Source of the DNA: Clostridiaceae bacterium
GTDB taxonomy: Bacteria > Bacillota > Clostridia > Lachnospirales > Lachnospiraceae
Length of the DNA: 64,000 nucleotides
NCBI GenBank assembly: GCA_910575585.1
Contig: CAJTGF010000011.1
Location: forward strand, 1-64,000
Direction of reading: 5' to 3'
Under the pieces are notes generated by a model that saw only the letters and a list, made by a program, of their open reading frames with translations, searched no databases and was not told the DNA's origin. Positions 1 to 7,903 of this stretch are shown here, in pieces (the first letter of the stretch is position 1; every line of letters starts with the position of its first letter). The position numbers were made by a program, and so were the translations under genes.

Positions 1-94
1 GGTCTCTGTGTCAACCCCTTTTCTTAAATTTATTGATAAATTTGAGTTAGACCGTAGGATGAGATTTTTTCAATCAGCTTAACTTAATGACATT

Positions 95-291
95 GGATGA
101 GACCAGGAAAGCAGGAGGGATGATACCCGACTGATTTCCGTTTTGGGCTCAGCGGAATGTTTGGCATATCTGAACCCGGACGGGACATCTCTCCTTCTCT
201 GACTGGCTTCACGACTAAATCGGCCCCTTTGCTCACTCAACAATACAGCAACATAACGAATTTAAAGTTCCGGTTTATCCGGGTTAGGGGG
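95..291 (+). repeat. Half copy (A) of the 300 bp palindromic repeat family
   Basis: From GATGAGACC to the tail ending CCGGGTTAG this stretch matches, nearly base for base, the reverse complement of 3672-3865 and, less closely, 4189-4346. It holds only the 3' half of the element. The sequence before position 95 does not resemble the 5' half seen in the other two copies, so the long stem arm here has no partner. The last 30 bases (AATTTAAAGTTCCGG and following) are shared with copy B but not copy C. A and B therefore form an inverted pair around tag, mupG and the VWA gene. Positions 1-94 hold nothing I recognise. Confidence 0.8.
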
Positions 292-353
292 ATTGTAAAC
301 GCGATAGGAAATTCTTTACGTTTTCCATAAGCGTCTGGCCTTGTGGGACTTCT

Positions 354-452
354 GGTGGATCAAGTGCCTCTTCCCTATGCCGCCCAACGCCTCAAAGCCA
401 TCCGCAGTCACCACTGGTCCGCCCTTTTCACACATCCGGCACTTGATCCGCC
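354..452. repeat. Inverted repeat, 14 bp arms, upstream gap region
   Basis: GGTGGATCAAGTGC at 354-367 pairs with GCACTTGATCCGCC at 439-452 with one G:T mismatch, across a loop of about 70 bases. It lies between repeat A and the end of tag, in a stretch with no gene. Just after it, ATCTACTA-type short direct repeats occur at about 462-483. It has no T-run, so it is not an obvious terminator. It may be another small palindromic repeat or a remnant. Confidence 0.5.
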
Positions 453-520
453 AACCTTCCAATCTACTAATCTACTAATCTACCACTCCATAATCTACCA
501 TTATTTACGCCAAACAGCCT

Positions 521-1078
521 TTACTTTGCCTCTAAAAAACACCCGTCCTCATGGGAATCAATGACCCCCACAGCCTGCAGATACGCATAGATGATCGTGC
601 TTCCGACAAATCTCATGCCTCTCTTTTTCAGATCCGCCGACACCCGGTCCGACAGATCGGAGGTCGCCCTCCCCTTCTCATGGATCACCTTCCCCTCGGT
701 CCAGCGCCACAGATAATCGGAAAAACTTCCATACTCACTCTGGATCCTGCGAAACACCCCGGCGTTGGTGACGGCTGCCTGTATTTTCCTTCGGTTGCGG
801 ATAATATGGGGATTTTCCTGCAGCTGCTTCATCCGCTCCTCGTCATACCCGCAGACCTTCTCCACATCAAATCCGTCAAAAGCCTGCCGAAAATGTTCCC
901 GCTTATTCAGCACGCACTCCCATGAAAGGCCAGCCTGAAACGATTCCAGAATCAGCATCTCAAACAGCTTTTGGTCCTCATACACAGGAACGCCCCACTC
1001 CCTGTCATGGTAGTGGATATACTTTATATTCTTCGGGTTTGCCCATCTGCACCTTATTTTACCGTCGGCCCATTCCAT
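521..1078 (-). CDS. tag: DNA-3-methyladenine glycosylase I
   Basis: A base-excision repair enzyme that removes 3-methyladenine from alkylated DNA. The 185-residue product has the usual Tag length. The zinc-ligand pattern is visible: C10 and the IHYHDREWG histidines near the N-terminus, H176 and C180 near the C-terminus. The helix LILESFQAGLSW carries the conserved glutamate of the base pocket. The frame stays open further upstream, but I start at the ATG at 1078 because GGAGAGGAGACAGAGC stands directly before it and the protein then begins in family register (MEWADGKIRCRW). It follows mupG on the same strand 159 bases downstream and may be co-transcribed; no functional link is obvious. Confidence 0.93.
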   Translation of the reverse strand: MEWADGKIRCRWANPKNIKYIHYHDREWGVPVYEDQKLFEMLILESFQAGLSWECVLNKREHFRQAFDGFDVEKVCGYDEERMKQLQENPHIIRNRRKIQAAVTNAGVFRRIQSEYGSFSDYLWRWTEGKVIHEKGRATSDLSDRVSADLKKRGMRFVGSTIIYAYLQAVGVIDSHEDGCFLEAK

Positions 1079-1237
1079 GCTCTGTCTCCTCTCCGCTTTT
1101 GTCAGCCGGCTTTTCCGTCGCAAAAACCTTACTTTAAAAATTCCGCCGCTCAATGGGCCAGATCCATTGAGGGATGCCAAATGCGCCCGCCTGACTTTCA
1201 TGCGTGGTAGTATATCCCCAGCCGGACGCATGAAAAT

Positions 1238-2401
1238 TTACTCCATAAACGTAAAACCATCCCCGGCCTTTATCTCATCCAGGATAAAAATCTCATCCTT
1301 TCGTATCCTCCCAATAAGGTTTCTCTGCCCGTCAACCGGCATATCCTTTAACACCACCTGGATCTCTCCCAGGTAATGGGCCAGATTATCATTTACGATC
1401 ACCACGTCGCCCTTGGTATAATGGGTCTTATGACATTTCCTCTCCGGTATGGATCTGCCCCGGTAAAGGATCCTGGGCAGCCGGGACCGCAGCATATAAT
1501 GCATACAGTCTCCCATATCCGAATGGGACGGAAAATCAAACAAGATCTCCCGCTCCAGATCCGTAACGCCCTCCTCCAGCTCCACATAAAACGGGATCCT
1601 CCTAACATCCCCATGAGCCACATAGTCCTTTAAAAAGCCCAGATTTTCATTGACCGGTATCGTTACAAATGCCTTGTCCATGACCCGGCGGATAGCCTTA
1701 AACTCCTCCTCGCCGGCAAACGCGTTGCCGATCAGGATCTCGTCCACATCGCCCATAGCCAGGCAGTGGGTCAGCTGGACCTCAATAGGCAGCTGTCTGT
1801 GTTCCTCGATGGTCGGAAGCCCGTCGCTTACAGGCCATGGCCCATGGGTCCCTTCTTTTGCGCTGGAAATAAAGATAGCTGTCTTTATGCCCTTTTCACG
1901 CCAATATCCATTGAGGCGGCGGATAGCCTCCATAGACGGCGCCGTATATTTCTGGGGATAAAAATTATGGCAGGTGGACAGATTCTCCACATTGGCCCCA
2001 TTGGCGATGGCGCCCTCAATAACCTCAATAAACGCGGTGGACATCTCGATGCCGATGTTGTCCTTATTATTGATCAGCACGGCATCACGCTGATCGTGGA
2101 AGCTGAAATCCATGCGGATAATGTCAATGCCCATGTCCTTAAACGCGGACAGATCCCGCTCCGTTGCCCCCATCCTCTCAAAAAACTCACTGTTGCAGTC
2201 GCCGGACACCTTCATATTATACTTGTGGGCGATCTTCGTAAACTCTTTAAAGTATCCCACCACCTCTTCCCTGGTCCCTTTGACAGAAAACATACTGGTA
2301 AATACCTTAGTAAAGCCATAAGCGGATGCCATAGCCAGATAAGCCTCCACATCCTTTAAAGTCTCCTGCTCCGGATAAAGCGATACTCCAAGCTGAATCA
2401 T
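1238..2401 (-). CDS. mupG: MupG-family 6-phospho-N-acetylmuramidase-like TIM-barrel protein (DUF871)
   Basis: Members of this family (MupG of Staphylococcus, formerly DUF871 or outer-surface protein) split MurNAc-6-phosphate-GlcNAc during recovery of cell-wall sugars in the cytoplasm. The 387-residue protein opens with the family's IQLGVSLYPEQE strand and carries the acidic barrel motifs GDCNSEFFERMG and IIRMDFSFHDQRDAV, plus CHNFYP and the C-terminal cyclophilin-like lobe. The start at 2401 is set by AGGAGG seven bases upstream; an earlier in-frame start lacks a ribosome site. No murQ or PTS gene is beside it here, so its substrate supply must be encoded elsewhere. The family call is firm, the exact substrate inferred. 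Confidence 0.85.
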   Translation of the reverse strand: MIQLGVSLYPEQETLKDVEAYLAMASAYGFTKVFTSMFSVKGTREEVVGYFKEFTKIAHKYNMKVSGDCNSEFFERMGATERDLSAFKDMGIDIIRMDFSFHDQRDAVLINNKDNIGIEMSTAFIEVIEGAIANGANVENLSTCHNFYPQKYTAPSMEAIRRLNGYWREKGIKTAIFISSAKEGTHGPWPVSDGLPTIEEHRQLPIEVQLTHCLAMGDVDEILIGNAFAGEEEFKAIRRVMDKAFVTIPVNENLGFLKDYVAHGDVRRIPFYVELEEGVTDLEREILFDFPSHSDMGDCMHYMLRSRLPRILYRGRSIPERKCHKTHYTKGDVVIVNDNLAHYLGEIQVVLKDMPVDGQRNLIGRIRKDEIFILDEIKAGDGFTFME

Positions 2402-2477
2402 TTTTCTTCCTCCTATTCCATGCATGTATTTTTAACAGCCCTTCATGGCCTTCTTTTTGGGCGCAAAAAACCGGATC

Positions 2478-3656
2478 TCACAAACTCTGGCCTTCCCTGT
2501 CGATTACAGAAAGGTCCTGCCCCTTCAGGGCCCGCTCCAAAAGAGCCGGCAGTTTTTGAGGATCGCAGGCAAAACAGGGAATGCCCATCCCCGCGATCTT
2601 TCCTGCCATCTGCCCGTCATAGTAAGGTTTTCCGCCATCCGCAATAGCCAGCAAAGACACGATGGTCACCCCGGATTCCTTAAGCTGGGAAAGCCTTCGC
2701 AAAAGCGCCGCCCGGTTGCCGCCCTCAAAAAGATCGCTTACCAAAAACAGGATGGTCCTTTTTGGGTTCTCCACAAACTGGCTGCAGTATGCCACAGACT
2801 TATTAATATCCGTGCCGCCGCCCAGCTGGAACCCGAACAAAAGATCCACCGGGTCGTCACACTTTTCCGTCAGATCCACCACCTCCGTGTCAAAAGCCAC
2901 AATCCGGGTCTTTACCGACGCCATGCTGGCCAGGATACAGCTTATGACAGAAGAATAGATCACCGACTCCCCCATGGACCCGCTTTGGTCCACATCCAGG
3001 ATGATGGTGTACTTGTTGGCCGCCGTGGTGGAAGTCCGGTCAAAGAAATAGTAATGTTCCGGGATGATCTTCTTAAGCTCGGGCCTGTAATTCTTTATCC
3101 CTCTGCGGATGGTGGTCTGAAAATCCAGAGCCGACGCCGAGGGAATGGGGGAATGCTGCCGCCGGTTCACCGCAGCCGTCACGGCCCGCCGGATATCGCT
3201 TTCCAAAAGCTTATTGATCTCCTCCACGATCTTCTTCATAAACTCCCGGACGCTGTCTTTGCTCCTTTTGGGAATCTGGTCCTTTAATAAAAGGATGGTG
3301 GCCGCCAGATTCCTGTCCGGCTCCAGATCCTCCAAAAGCTCCGGCTCAAAAATAAGCTGTTTCAAGCCGCACCGCTCCATGGCGTCGGACTGGATGATCT
3401 TCACCAGGTCCTTGTCAAACAAAGTCCGCACATCCCCCAGCCATCTGGTGACCCGGGGAACCGACGGCCCATGCCCGGCGCCTCCGGCCCCGAAACGGCC
3501 AAACTCCCCGTTGTTGTAGATGGCGGCCAAAGCCTGGTCCATCATCCACTGCTCCGGCGACAGCTCCACAGGCCCGCCGCTCATGTTGTCAAATCCCCCC
3601 TGGCTCTCCTGGCCCAGTATCAGACGCCACCGAGCCATGCGATCCCTTAATTCCAT
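2478..3656 (-). CDS. VWA-domain (CoxE/YehP-like) protein of the MoxR cluster
   Basis: A 392-residue protein with a helical N-terminal half and a von Willebrand A domain from about residue 215. The metal-ion-dependent adhesion site is complete: DQSGS (D223, S225, S227), T282 in GGGTD and D308 in VSDLFEGG. There is no signal peptide, so it should be cytosolic. Such proteins act as partners or adaptors of MoxR ATPases, and one is encoded on the same strand at 6768-7856. It is last in the cluster but separated from the DUF5682 gene by 805 bases filled with palindromic repeats. Its ribosome site AAGGGGGAC is next to the end of repeat copy B. Resembles E. coli YehP by family. Confidence 0.88.
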   Translation of the reverse strand: MELRDRMARWRLILGQESQGGFDNMSGGPVELSPEQWMMDQALAAIYNNGEFGRFGAGGAGHGPSVPRVTRWLGDVRTLFDKDLVKIIQSDAMERCGLKQLIFEPELLEDLEPDRNLAATILLLKDQIPKRSKDSVREFMKKIVEEINKLLESDIRRAVTAAVNRRQHSPIPSASALDFQTTIRRGIKNYRPELKKIIPEHYYFFDRTSTTAANKYTIILDVDQSGSMGESVIYSSVISCILASMASVKTRIVAFDTEVVDLTEKCDDPVDLLFGFQLGGGTDINKSVAYCSQFVENPKRTILFLVSDLFEGGNRAALLRRLSQLKESGVTIVSLLAIADGGKPYYDGQMAGKIAGMGIPCFACDPQKLPALLERALKGQDLSVIDREGQSL

Positions 3657-3663
3657 GGACTTG

Positions 3664-3990
3664 TCCCCCTTTTCTAACCCGGATAAACCGGAACTTTAAA
3701 TTCGTCATATTGCTGGATTGTTGAGTGAGCAAAGGCGGGGATTGTCGTGAGGCCAGTCAGAGGAGAGCTGTCCCGTCCGGGTTCAGATATGCCGAACATT
3801 CCGATGAGCCCAAAGCGGAAATCAGTCGGGTATCAGCCCTCCTGCTTTCCTGGTCTCATCTTCATGGCATAGATTCACCCTGCCGGGACAGCTCTCCTCT
3901 GCCTGGCAAAACCAGAATTCGCTGGCTAAGGTTTGCTCACTTAAGGTGGTTTCGGTAGGGGACGCTGCCTCAACTTTGCAGTGAAAAATA
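3664..3990 (-). repeat. Full copy (B) of the palindromic repeat family
   Basis: A long imperfect palindrome in reverse orientation to copies A and C. An outer stem pairs TTGAGTGAGCAAA (3721-3733) with TTTGCTCACTTAA. The main stem is a perfect 18 bp match between 3758-3775 (CAGAGGAGAGCTGTCCCG) and 3884-3901. Further in, TATGCC pairs with GGCATA and GATGAG with CTCATC, and a terminal stem pairs GGAAA with TTTCC. The flanks (GCGTCCCCTA and TTTTCACT near the 5' end) are shared with copy C. It lies between the DUF5682 and VWA genes and encodes no plausible protein. A structured RNA or a mobile palindromic element are both possible. Confidence 0.8.
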
Positions 3991-4059
3991 TAGAAGCAGG
4001 ATTCGTTCCCATAGATATTATGCACAACCTATCACCGCCGCCAAAGCAGTTATCTTTTC

Positions 4060-4346
4060 ACTACAGAGTCGAAACAGCGTCCCCTATCAAAAACACCTTA
4101 AGCGAGCAAATCCCGGCCAGCCAATATCTGCTTTTGCCCGGGAGGGAAGGCAGGCTGTGTGCCGGCAGGGTGAATCTATGCCATGGAGATGAGACCAGGG
4201 AAACAGGAGGGCCTAACCCCTCCTGTTTCACGTTTTGGGCTCATCGGAATGTCTGGCATATCTGAACCCGGACGGCACACAGCCTGCCTTCCCTCCCGGG
4301 CTCCGCGACTATCCCCGCCTTTGCTCGCTCAACAATACAGCAATTC
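4060..4346 (+). repeat. Full copy (C) of the palindromic repeat family
   Basis: This copy faces copy B, so 3664-4346 is also a large imperfect inverted repeat around about 4020. Its main stem is a perfect 29 bp match, 4136-4164 with 4273-4301, and has a quite different sequence from the 18 bp stem of copy B at the same place. The outer stem reads GCGAGC/GCTCGC here against GTGAGC/GCTCAC in B, a compensatory change. The terminal stem GAAACAGGAGG/CCTCCTGTTTC is perfect here and only partial in A and B. The remaining gap 4347-4461 before the DUF5682 stop has one ATGTAC-type 20-mer (4395-4414) and nothing else I recognise. Confidence 0.8.
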
Positions 4347-4461
4347 CATTATTTTGCCATTTCGCGTAAGAAATCGTTCTTAAGGGCCTAAAATATGTAC
4401 CCCCAGAGTCTCTTTGGGCCTGATTTTGAGAGATAATTTTTTTCCGGATTCCCAGTGTACA

Positions 4462-6768
4462 TTAAATATCCCCAAAATCAAAGTCCTCCAGTCCGCCTAA
4501 AAACTCCATGGCATCCTCTGTCAGGCTTTCATTAAGCATCTCGCTGACCTGCATAGGGTTCACCTGCCAGATCTCCCCCAAATTTTCCGCGATCTGGTCC
4601 TTTTCTCCAGGCGCGAAGTCCGCAAAGGCCCGCCGCAGAAACAAAAGCGCCCGCTTAAACTCCTCATCGTCCAGGGTGTCCAGATACGCGCTTAGCTTCT
4701 CCCAAAGCGTCAGCCTTGCAATGAGCGCATAGTGGTTCCTGGAAGAAAGCCCTGAAAACCACCCGGCCCCCAGCTGGGCAGGGATGCCCTTTGACAAACG
4801 CCGCTCCACCTCGCGCCCCAGCTCCTGGCTGTCCATGGCGCCCATCTCCAAAAGAATGGAAGCCGCCGCTCCCGAAAGCCGGGTGTTCAAATCATCCCTG
4901 GACGAGATCTGGGACAGGACCGCCACAAACCGCTCCCTGTCCAGAAAATCATGAACCATCACTGCCTGATGCAGCTTGCCAATGGCAGAGACAAGACCGG
5001 CTGCCGCCTGGTCGTCACAGGCACACTCCTGAGGAAGGATAAGGCAGGCCCTTAAAAACAACTGAGACACAATGGGGATCAGCGGCTGCCGGTCCAGTCT
5101 GCGGATATCCCCGTATTGCAGCACAACAGACAGCTGCTCTATGGTATCCCCGATCTCCCCAAGGGCCGCCGCGTCCACCGCCATAGCCTGCAGAGCCGCC
5201 AAAGCCCCGTGAACGGCCAGGGGCATGCCGCAGTAAAATGCCTCTGCCACCACCTTTGCCACCATGCCGATGCCCTGGCTCTCCTCAACCTTTCCTTTCA
5301 GTTCAAAGGCCGCCGCCTGCTCCAGGGTATCCCCTTTCAGCACGGTCTCCACCAGCCGGATCTCCGTCTCCGGCGTCCACTGCAGGACCCACCGCTCCGC
5401 CCAGGTGGCATTGTCCTGCCTCACAAGCTCCAAAGTCCCGAACCGGATATTAAGCACCCGCAGCCGATGGAGGAAAAAAGACCGCTCCAGATCCATAAAC
5501 GCCGCCTTTTTCGTTTTCACCCTCAGATTCTCCCTTAAATCCAGATTAAGAGACGACGCGGTGACAGACTTATATTTTTCCAGCCGCAATTCTCTTAATT
5601 TCTCATAAAAATCCGACTGGATGGAGGTCTGGCTCACTCCCTGGGGCAGGCTTCCGATCTTGGTGCCGATCTCCACGGACGCCACAGCCAGGGAAACCTT
5701 AGAAAACCTTCCGTGGCCCATACAGGTCACCGCCCCGTCCCGCAGATCCCGCAGAGCCGGGATCCTGCCGCCCCGAAGTCCGGCCAGAGCCTGGGAAAGC
5801 CTTAGGGCCTCCATCACCTCCGCCGCGGACACCATCCCTCCGCTGGTCCGCTCATACTCCCCCAGACCGCTTAGATACCTGCGGGCCGCGTAATCCGCCT
5901 CCCCCTTTAAGAACCCCTGCCACAGGTATTCATAGTAGGCAGGCGCATGGTTCCCCGCCCCGTATCCGGACCGCTGTGACAGCCGGTAATAAGAGTAAGG
6001 CATCAGCGTCTTCATGGATTCCAGCCTTGGAAGCCGGAGAAATTCTTTATCGGTCATGGCCGGATCCCCGCACAAGATCCCCTCCGCATGGAACGCCCCG
6101 GTGATCACCGCCATCTTTTCCTCTGAAATCCCCTCTGTCCTGGCCTTTTCGATCATCCGACGCATGTAAGCTTCCCGCGCCAGGTTCTCGCTGTTTTCCT
6201 CCCCGGGGCCCAGACATAATTCCAGCTGCCTTAACCCGCTGCCAAACTCTTTAGCGCCCTTCTGGTACCCTGCCATGTCCCTGCACTGCTCTATGGTCCT
6301 TTCCCAAAACGTCTCGTGATCCCCGTCCCCGCACTGCCTGTCCAAAGCCTGATACACGTCAAAAGAGCACTCCGGAGTCTTTTTATGTCCGTCTCTGCCC
6401 TGGCTGCCAGTTTCTTCATCCCCGGCCGCCTCCCTGGCAGACAGAAGCCCCAAAAACACATCCGACGGCAGATCGCAGAACCGGCATTTGCGCCCGTGTT
6501 CTTTTGCCCACAAAAGAGCCTGGTACTCCGGCGAGTACTCCGCAAAAGGATACAAAATGGTCCTGACAGGCAGCTGCCTTGTATAGGCCATCACCGCCAC
6601 AGGCGGCCTCACATCCGCCTGTGCCAGATCTTCCATAAGCTCCGTAAAATCCGACGGTCCCTCGATCAGCACCAATTCCGGCTGTATTTTGTCCAGAAAC
6701 TCCCTGACATAGTAAGCCCCGGCCGGAGAAAGATGCCGGATCCCAAACACAAAAGGCCCTCTGTCCAT
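4462..6768 (-). CDS. DUF5682 family protein of the MoxR/VWA cluster
   Basis: A 768-residue cytosolic protein without signal or membrane segments. I place it in DUF5682 from its opening GIRHLSPAGAYYV and LIEGPSDF. Function is not established. GIRH (residues 9-12), IEGP (35-38), an arginine-rich helix near 202-208 and GAFHAEG (224-230) are spaced like the Gx2H motifs of the TIKI/TraB/ChaN-type hydrolase fold, so a metal-dependent hydrolase-like core is my inference. The rest is helical. Its ATG shares one base with the stop of the MoxR gene (TGATG), so the two are translationally coupled. Probably the counterpart of the yehM product in the E. coli yeh cluster. Confidence 0.8.
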   Translation of the reverse strand: MDRGPFVFGIRHLSPAGAYYVREFLDKIQPELVLIEGPSDFTELMEDLAQADVRPPVAVMAYTRQLPVRTILYPFAEYSPEYQALLWAKEHGRKCRFCDLPSDVFLGLLSAREAAGDEETGSQGRDGHKKTPECSFDVYQALDRQCGDGDHETFWERTIEQCRDMAGYQKGAKEFGSGLRQLELCLGPGEENSENLAREAYMRRMIEKARTEGISEEKMAVITGAFHAEGILCGDPAMTDKEFLRLPRLESMKTLMPYSYYRLSQRSGYGAGNHAPAYYEYLWQGFLKGEADYAARRYLSGLGEYERTSGGMVSAAEVMEALRLSQALAGLRGGRIPALRDLRDGAVTCMGHGRFSKVSLAVASVEIGTKIGSLPQGVSQTSIQSDFYEKLRELRLEKYKSVTASSLNLDLRENLRVKTKKAAFMDLERSFFLHRLRVLNIRFGTLELVRQDNATWAERWVLQWTPETEIRLVETVLKGDTLEQAAAFELKGKVEESQGIGMVAKVVAEAFYCGMPLAVHGALAALQAMAVDAAALGEIGDTIEQLSVVLQYGDIRRLDRQPLIPIVSQLFLRACLILPQECACDDQAAAGLVSAIGKLHQAVMVHDFLDRERFVAVLSQISSRDDLNTRLSGAAASILLEMGAMDSQELGREVERRLSKGIPAQLGAGWFSGLSSRNHYALIARLTLWEKLSAYLDTLDDEEFKRALLFLRRAFADFAPGEKDQIAENLGEIWQVNPMQVSEMLNESLTEDAMEFLGGLEDFDFGDI

Positions 6769-7856
6769 CAGCGGTTCAGCTCCTTACACTCTTCATACAG
6801 GGGAAGCCACTTACTTCCCCGTTTCCTCATAATATTTTCCAGGTACTCCAGCCACACCTTCTGATCCTTGGAATCCTCCTTTACCACAGCCCCCTGAAGC
6901 CCTGCCGCCAGATCCCGTTCCGTGACAGTCCCGTCGCCAAAGCTTCCTGCCAGGGCCATGCTGTTGGCCAGAAGGGAAATGGCCTCCGCCGTAGACAGCA
7001 CCCCGGACGTGCTTTTTAGCTTCTGCTTCCCGTCCAGCGTAGCCCCTCTGCGCAGTTCCCGGAAAATGGTACACACCTTCTCCACCACCTCTTCATTTGG
7101 CAGCTTGGCGTTCAGATCCAGGTTTTCCGACAGCTGGGTGATCCTGGACCTTACGATCTCCATCTCCGCCTCCAGACTCTCCGGAGCTGGCAGCACCACA
7201 ATGTTAAACCGCCGCTTTAGGGCCGCCGACATCTCATTGACGCCTTTGTCCCTGGTGTTGGCCGTGGCAATAACGGAAAACCCCTTCCTGGCAGGCACCT
7301 CGATGCCCAGCTCCGGCACGGAGATCCTTTTTTCCGACAAAATGGAGATCAGGGCGTCCTGAACCTCCGAGGCGCACCGGGATATCTCCTCCACCCTGGC
7401 GATCGTCCCCTGTTCCATGGCCCGGTACACCGGGCTTGGGATCATGGCCTCCCTGGAAGGCCCCGACGCGATAAGCATGGCGTAATTCCAGGAATACTTG
7501 ATCTGCTCCTCCGTAGTCCCCGCGGTCCCCTGGATCACCCTGGTGGAATCGCCGTTGATGGCTGCCGCCAGATGTTCCGACAGCCAGGATTTGGCCGTCC
7601 CCGGCTCCCCGATCAAAAGAAGCGCCCGGTCCGTTACCAGGGTGGCGATGGCGATCTCCACCAGCCGCCGGTCACCGATATATTTGGCGCTGATATCCAT
7701 ATTTCCGCACCTGCCTCCGCAGATGTAGGTCAGCACAGACTTAGGGGACATGCGCCACCCCTGGGGAACGGCCCCGGTTTCCTGTTCCATCAGCGCATCC
7801 AGTTCCTTCTGAAACAGCTGCTCCGCAGGCAGCCTCTGCACATTGGCATCACTCAT
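6768..7856 (-). CDS. MoxR-family AAA+ ATPase (YehL-like)
   Basis: A 362-residue AAA+ ATPase expected to power remodelling of a partner in the cytoplasm. Walker A is GEPGTAKS (83-90); the Walker B position reads TIARVEEISR (151-160), with glutamate instead of the usual aspartate, as I recall for the YehL branch. Sensor 1 is in IATANTRD (N200) and the arginine pair RRF is at 215-217. PSPVYRAMEQG fits the MoxR pattern. AGGGAGG stands nine bases before the ATG. It sits between the helical-repeat gene (47 bases upstream) and the coupled DUF5682 gene, so it is the likely engine of the cluster. Confidence 0.92.
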   Translation of the reverse strand: MSDANVQRLPAEQLFQKELDALMEQETGAVPQGWRMSPKSVLTYICGGRCGNMDISAKYIGDRRLVEIAIATLVTDRALLLIGEPGTAKSWLSEHLAAAINGDSTRVIQGTAGTTEEQIKYSWNYAMLIASGPSREAMIPSPVYRAMEQGTIARVEEISRCASEVQDALISILSEKRISVPELGIEVPARKGFSVIATANTRDKGVNEMSAALKRRFNIVVLPAPESLEAEMEIVRSRITQLSENLDLNAKLPNEEVVEKVCTIFRELRRGATLDGKQKLKSTSGVLSTAEAISLLANSMALAGSFGDGTVTERDLAAGLQGAVVKEDSKDQKVWLEYLENIMRKRGSKWLPLYEECKELNR

Positions 7857-7903
7857 TAATCCTTACCTCCCTTTTCCTTTTAATGTACACTCGGAGTCTC
7901 TTC

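Noticed and set aside
343-564. 73-codon plus-strand frame near the start
   Set aside because: It overlaps an inverted repeat and the end of tag, and has low-complexity composition without a ribosome site.
1079-1231. Longer N-terminus for tag
   Set aside because: The extra 51 residues are basic and unlike the family, and the internal ATG has a strong ribosome site.
2445-3287. 280-codon plus-strand frame over the VWA gene
   Set aside because: Reverse shadow of the VWA coding sequence, no family resemblance.
3664-4346. Insertion sequence with terminal inverted repeats
   Set aside because: No transposase frame inside, no target duplication seen, and each half is itself a palindrome.
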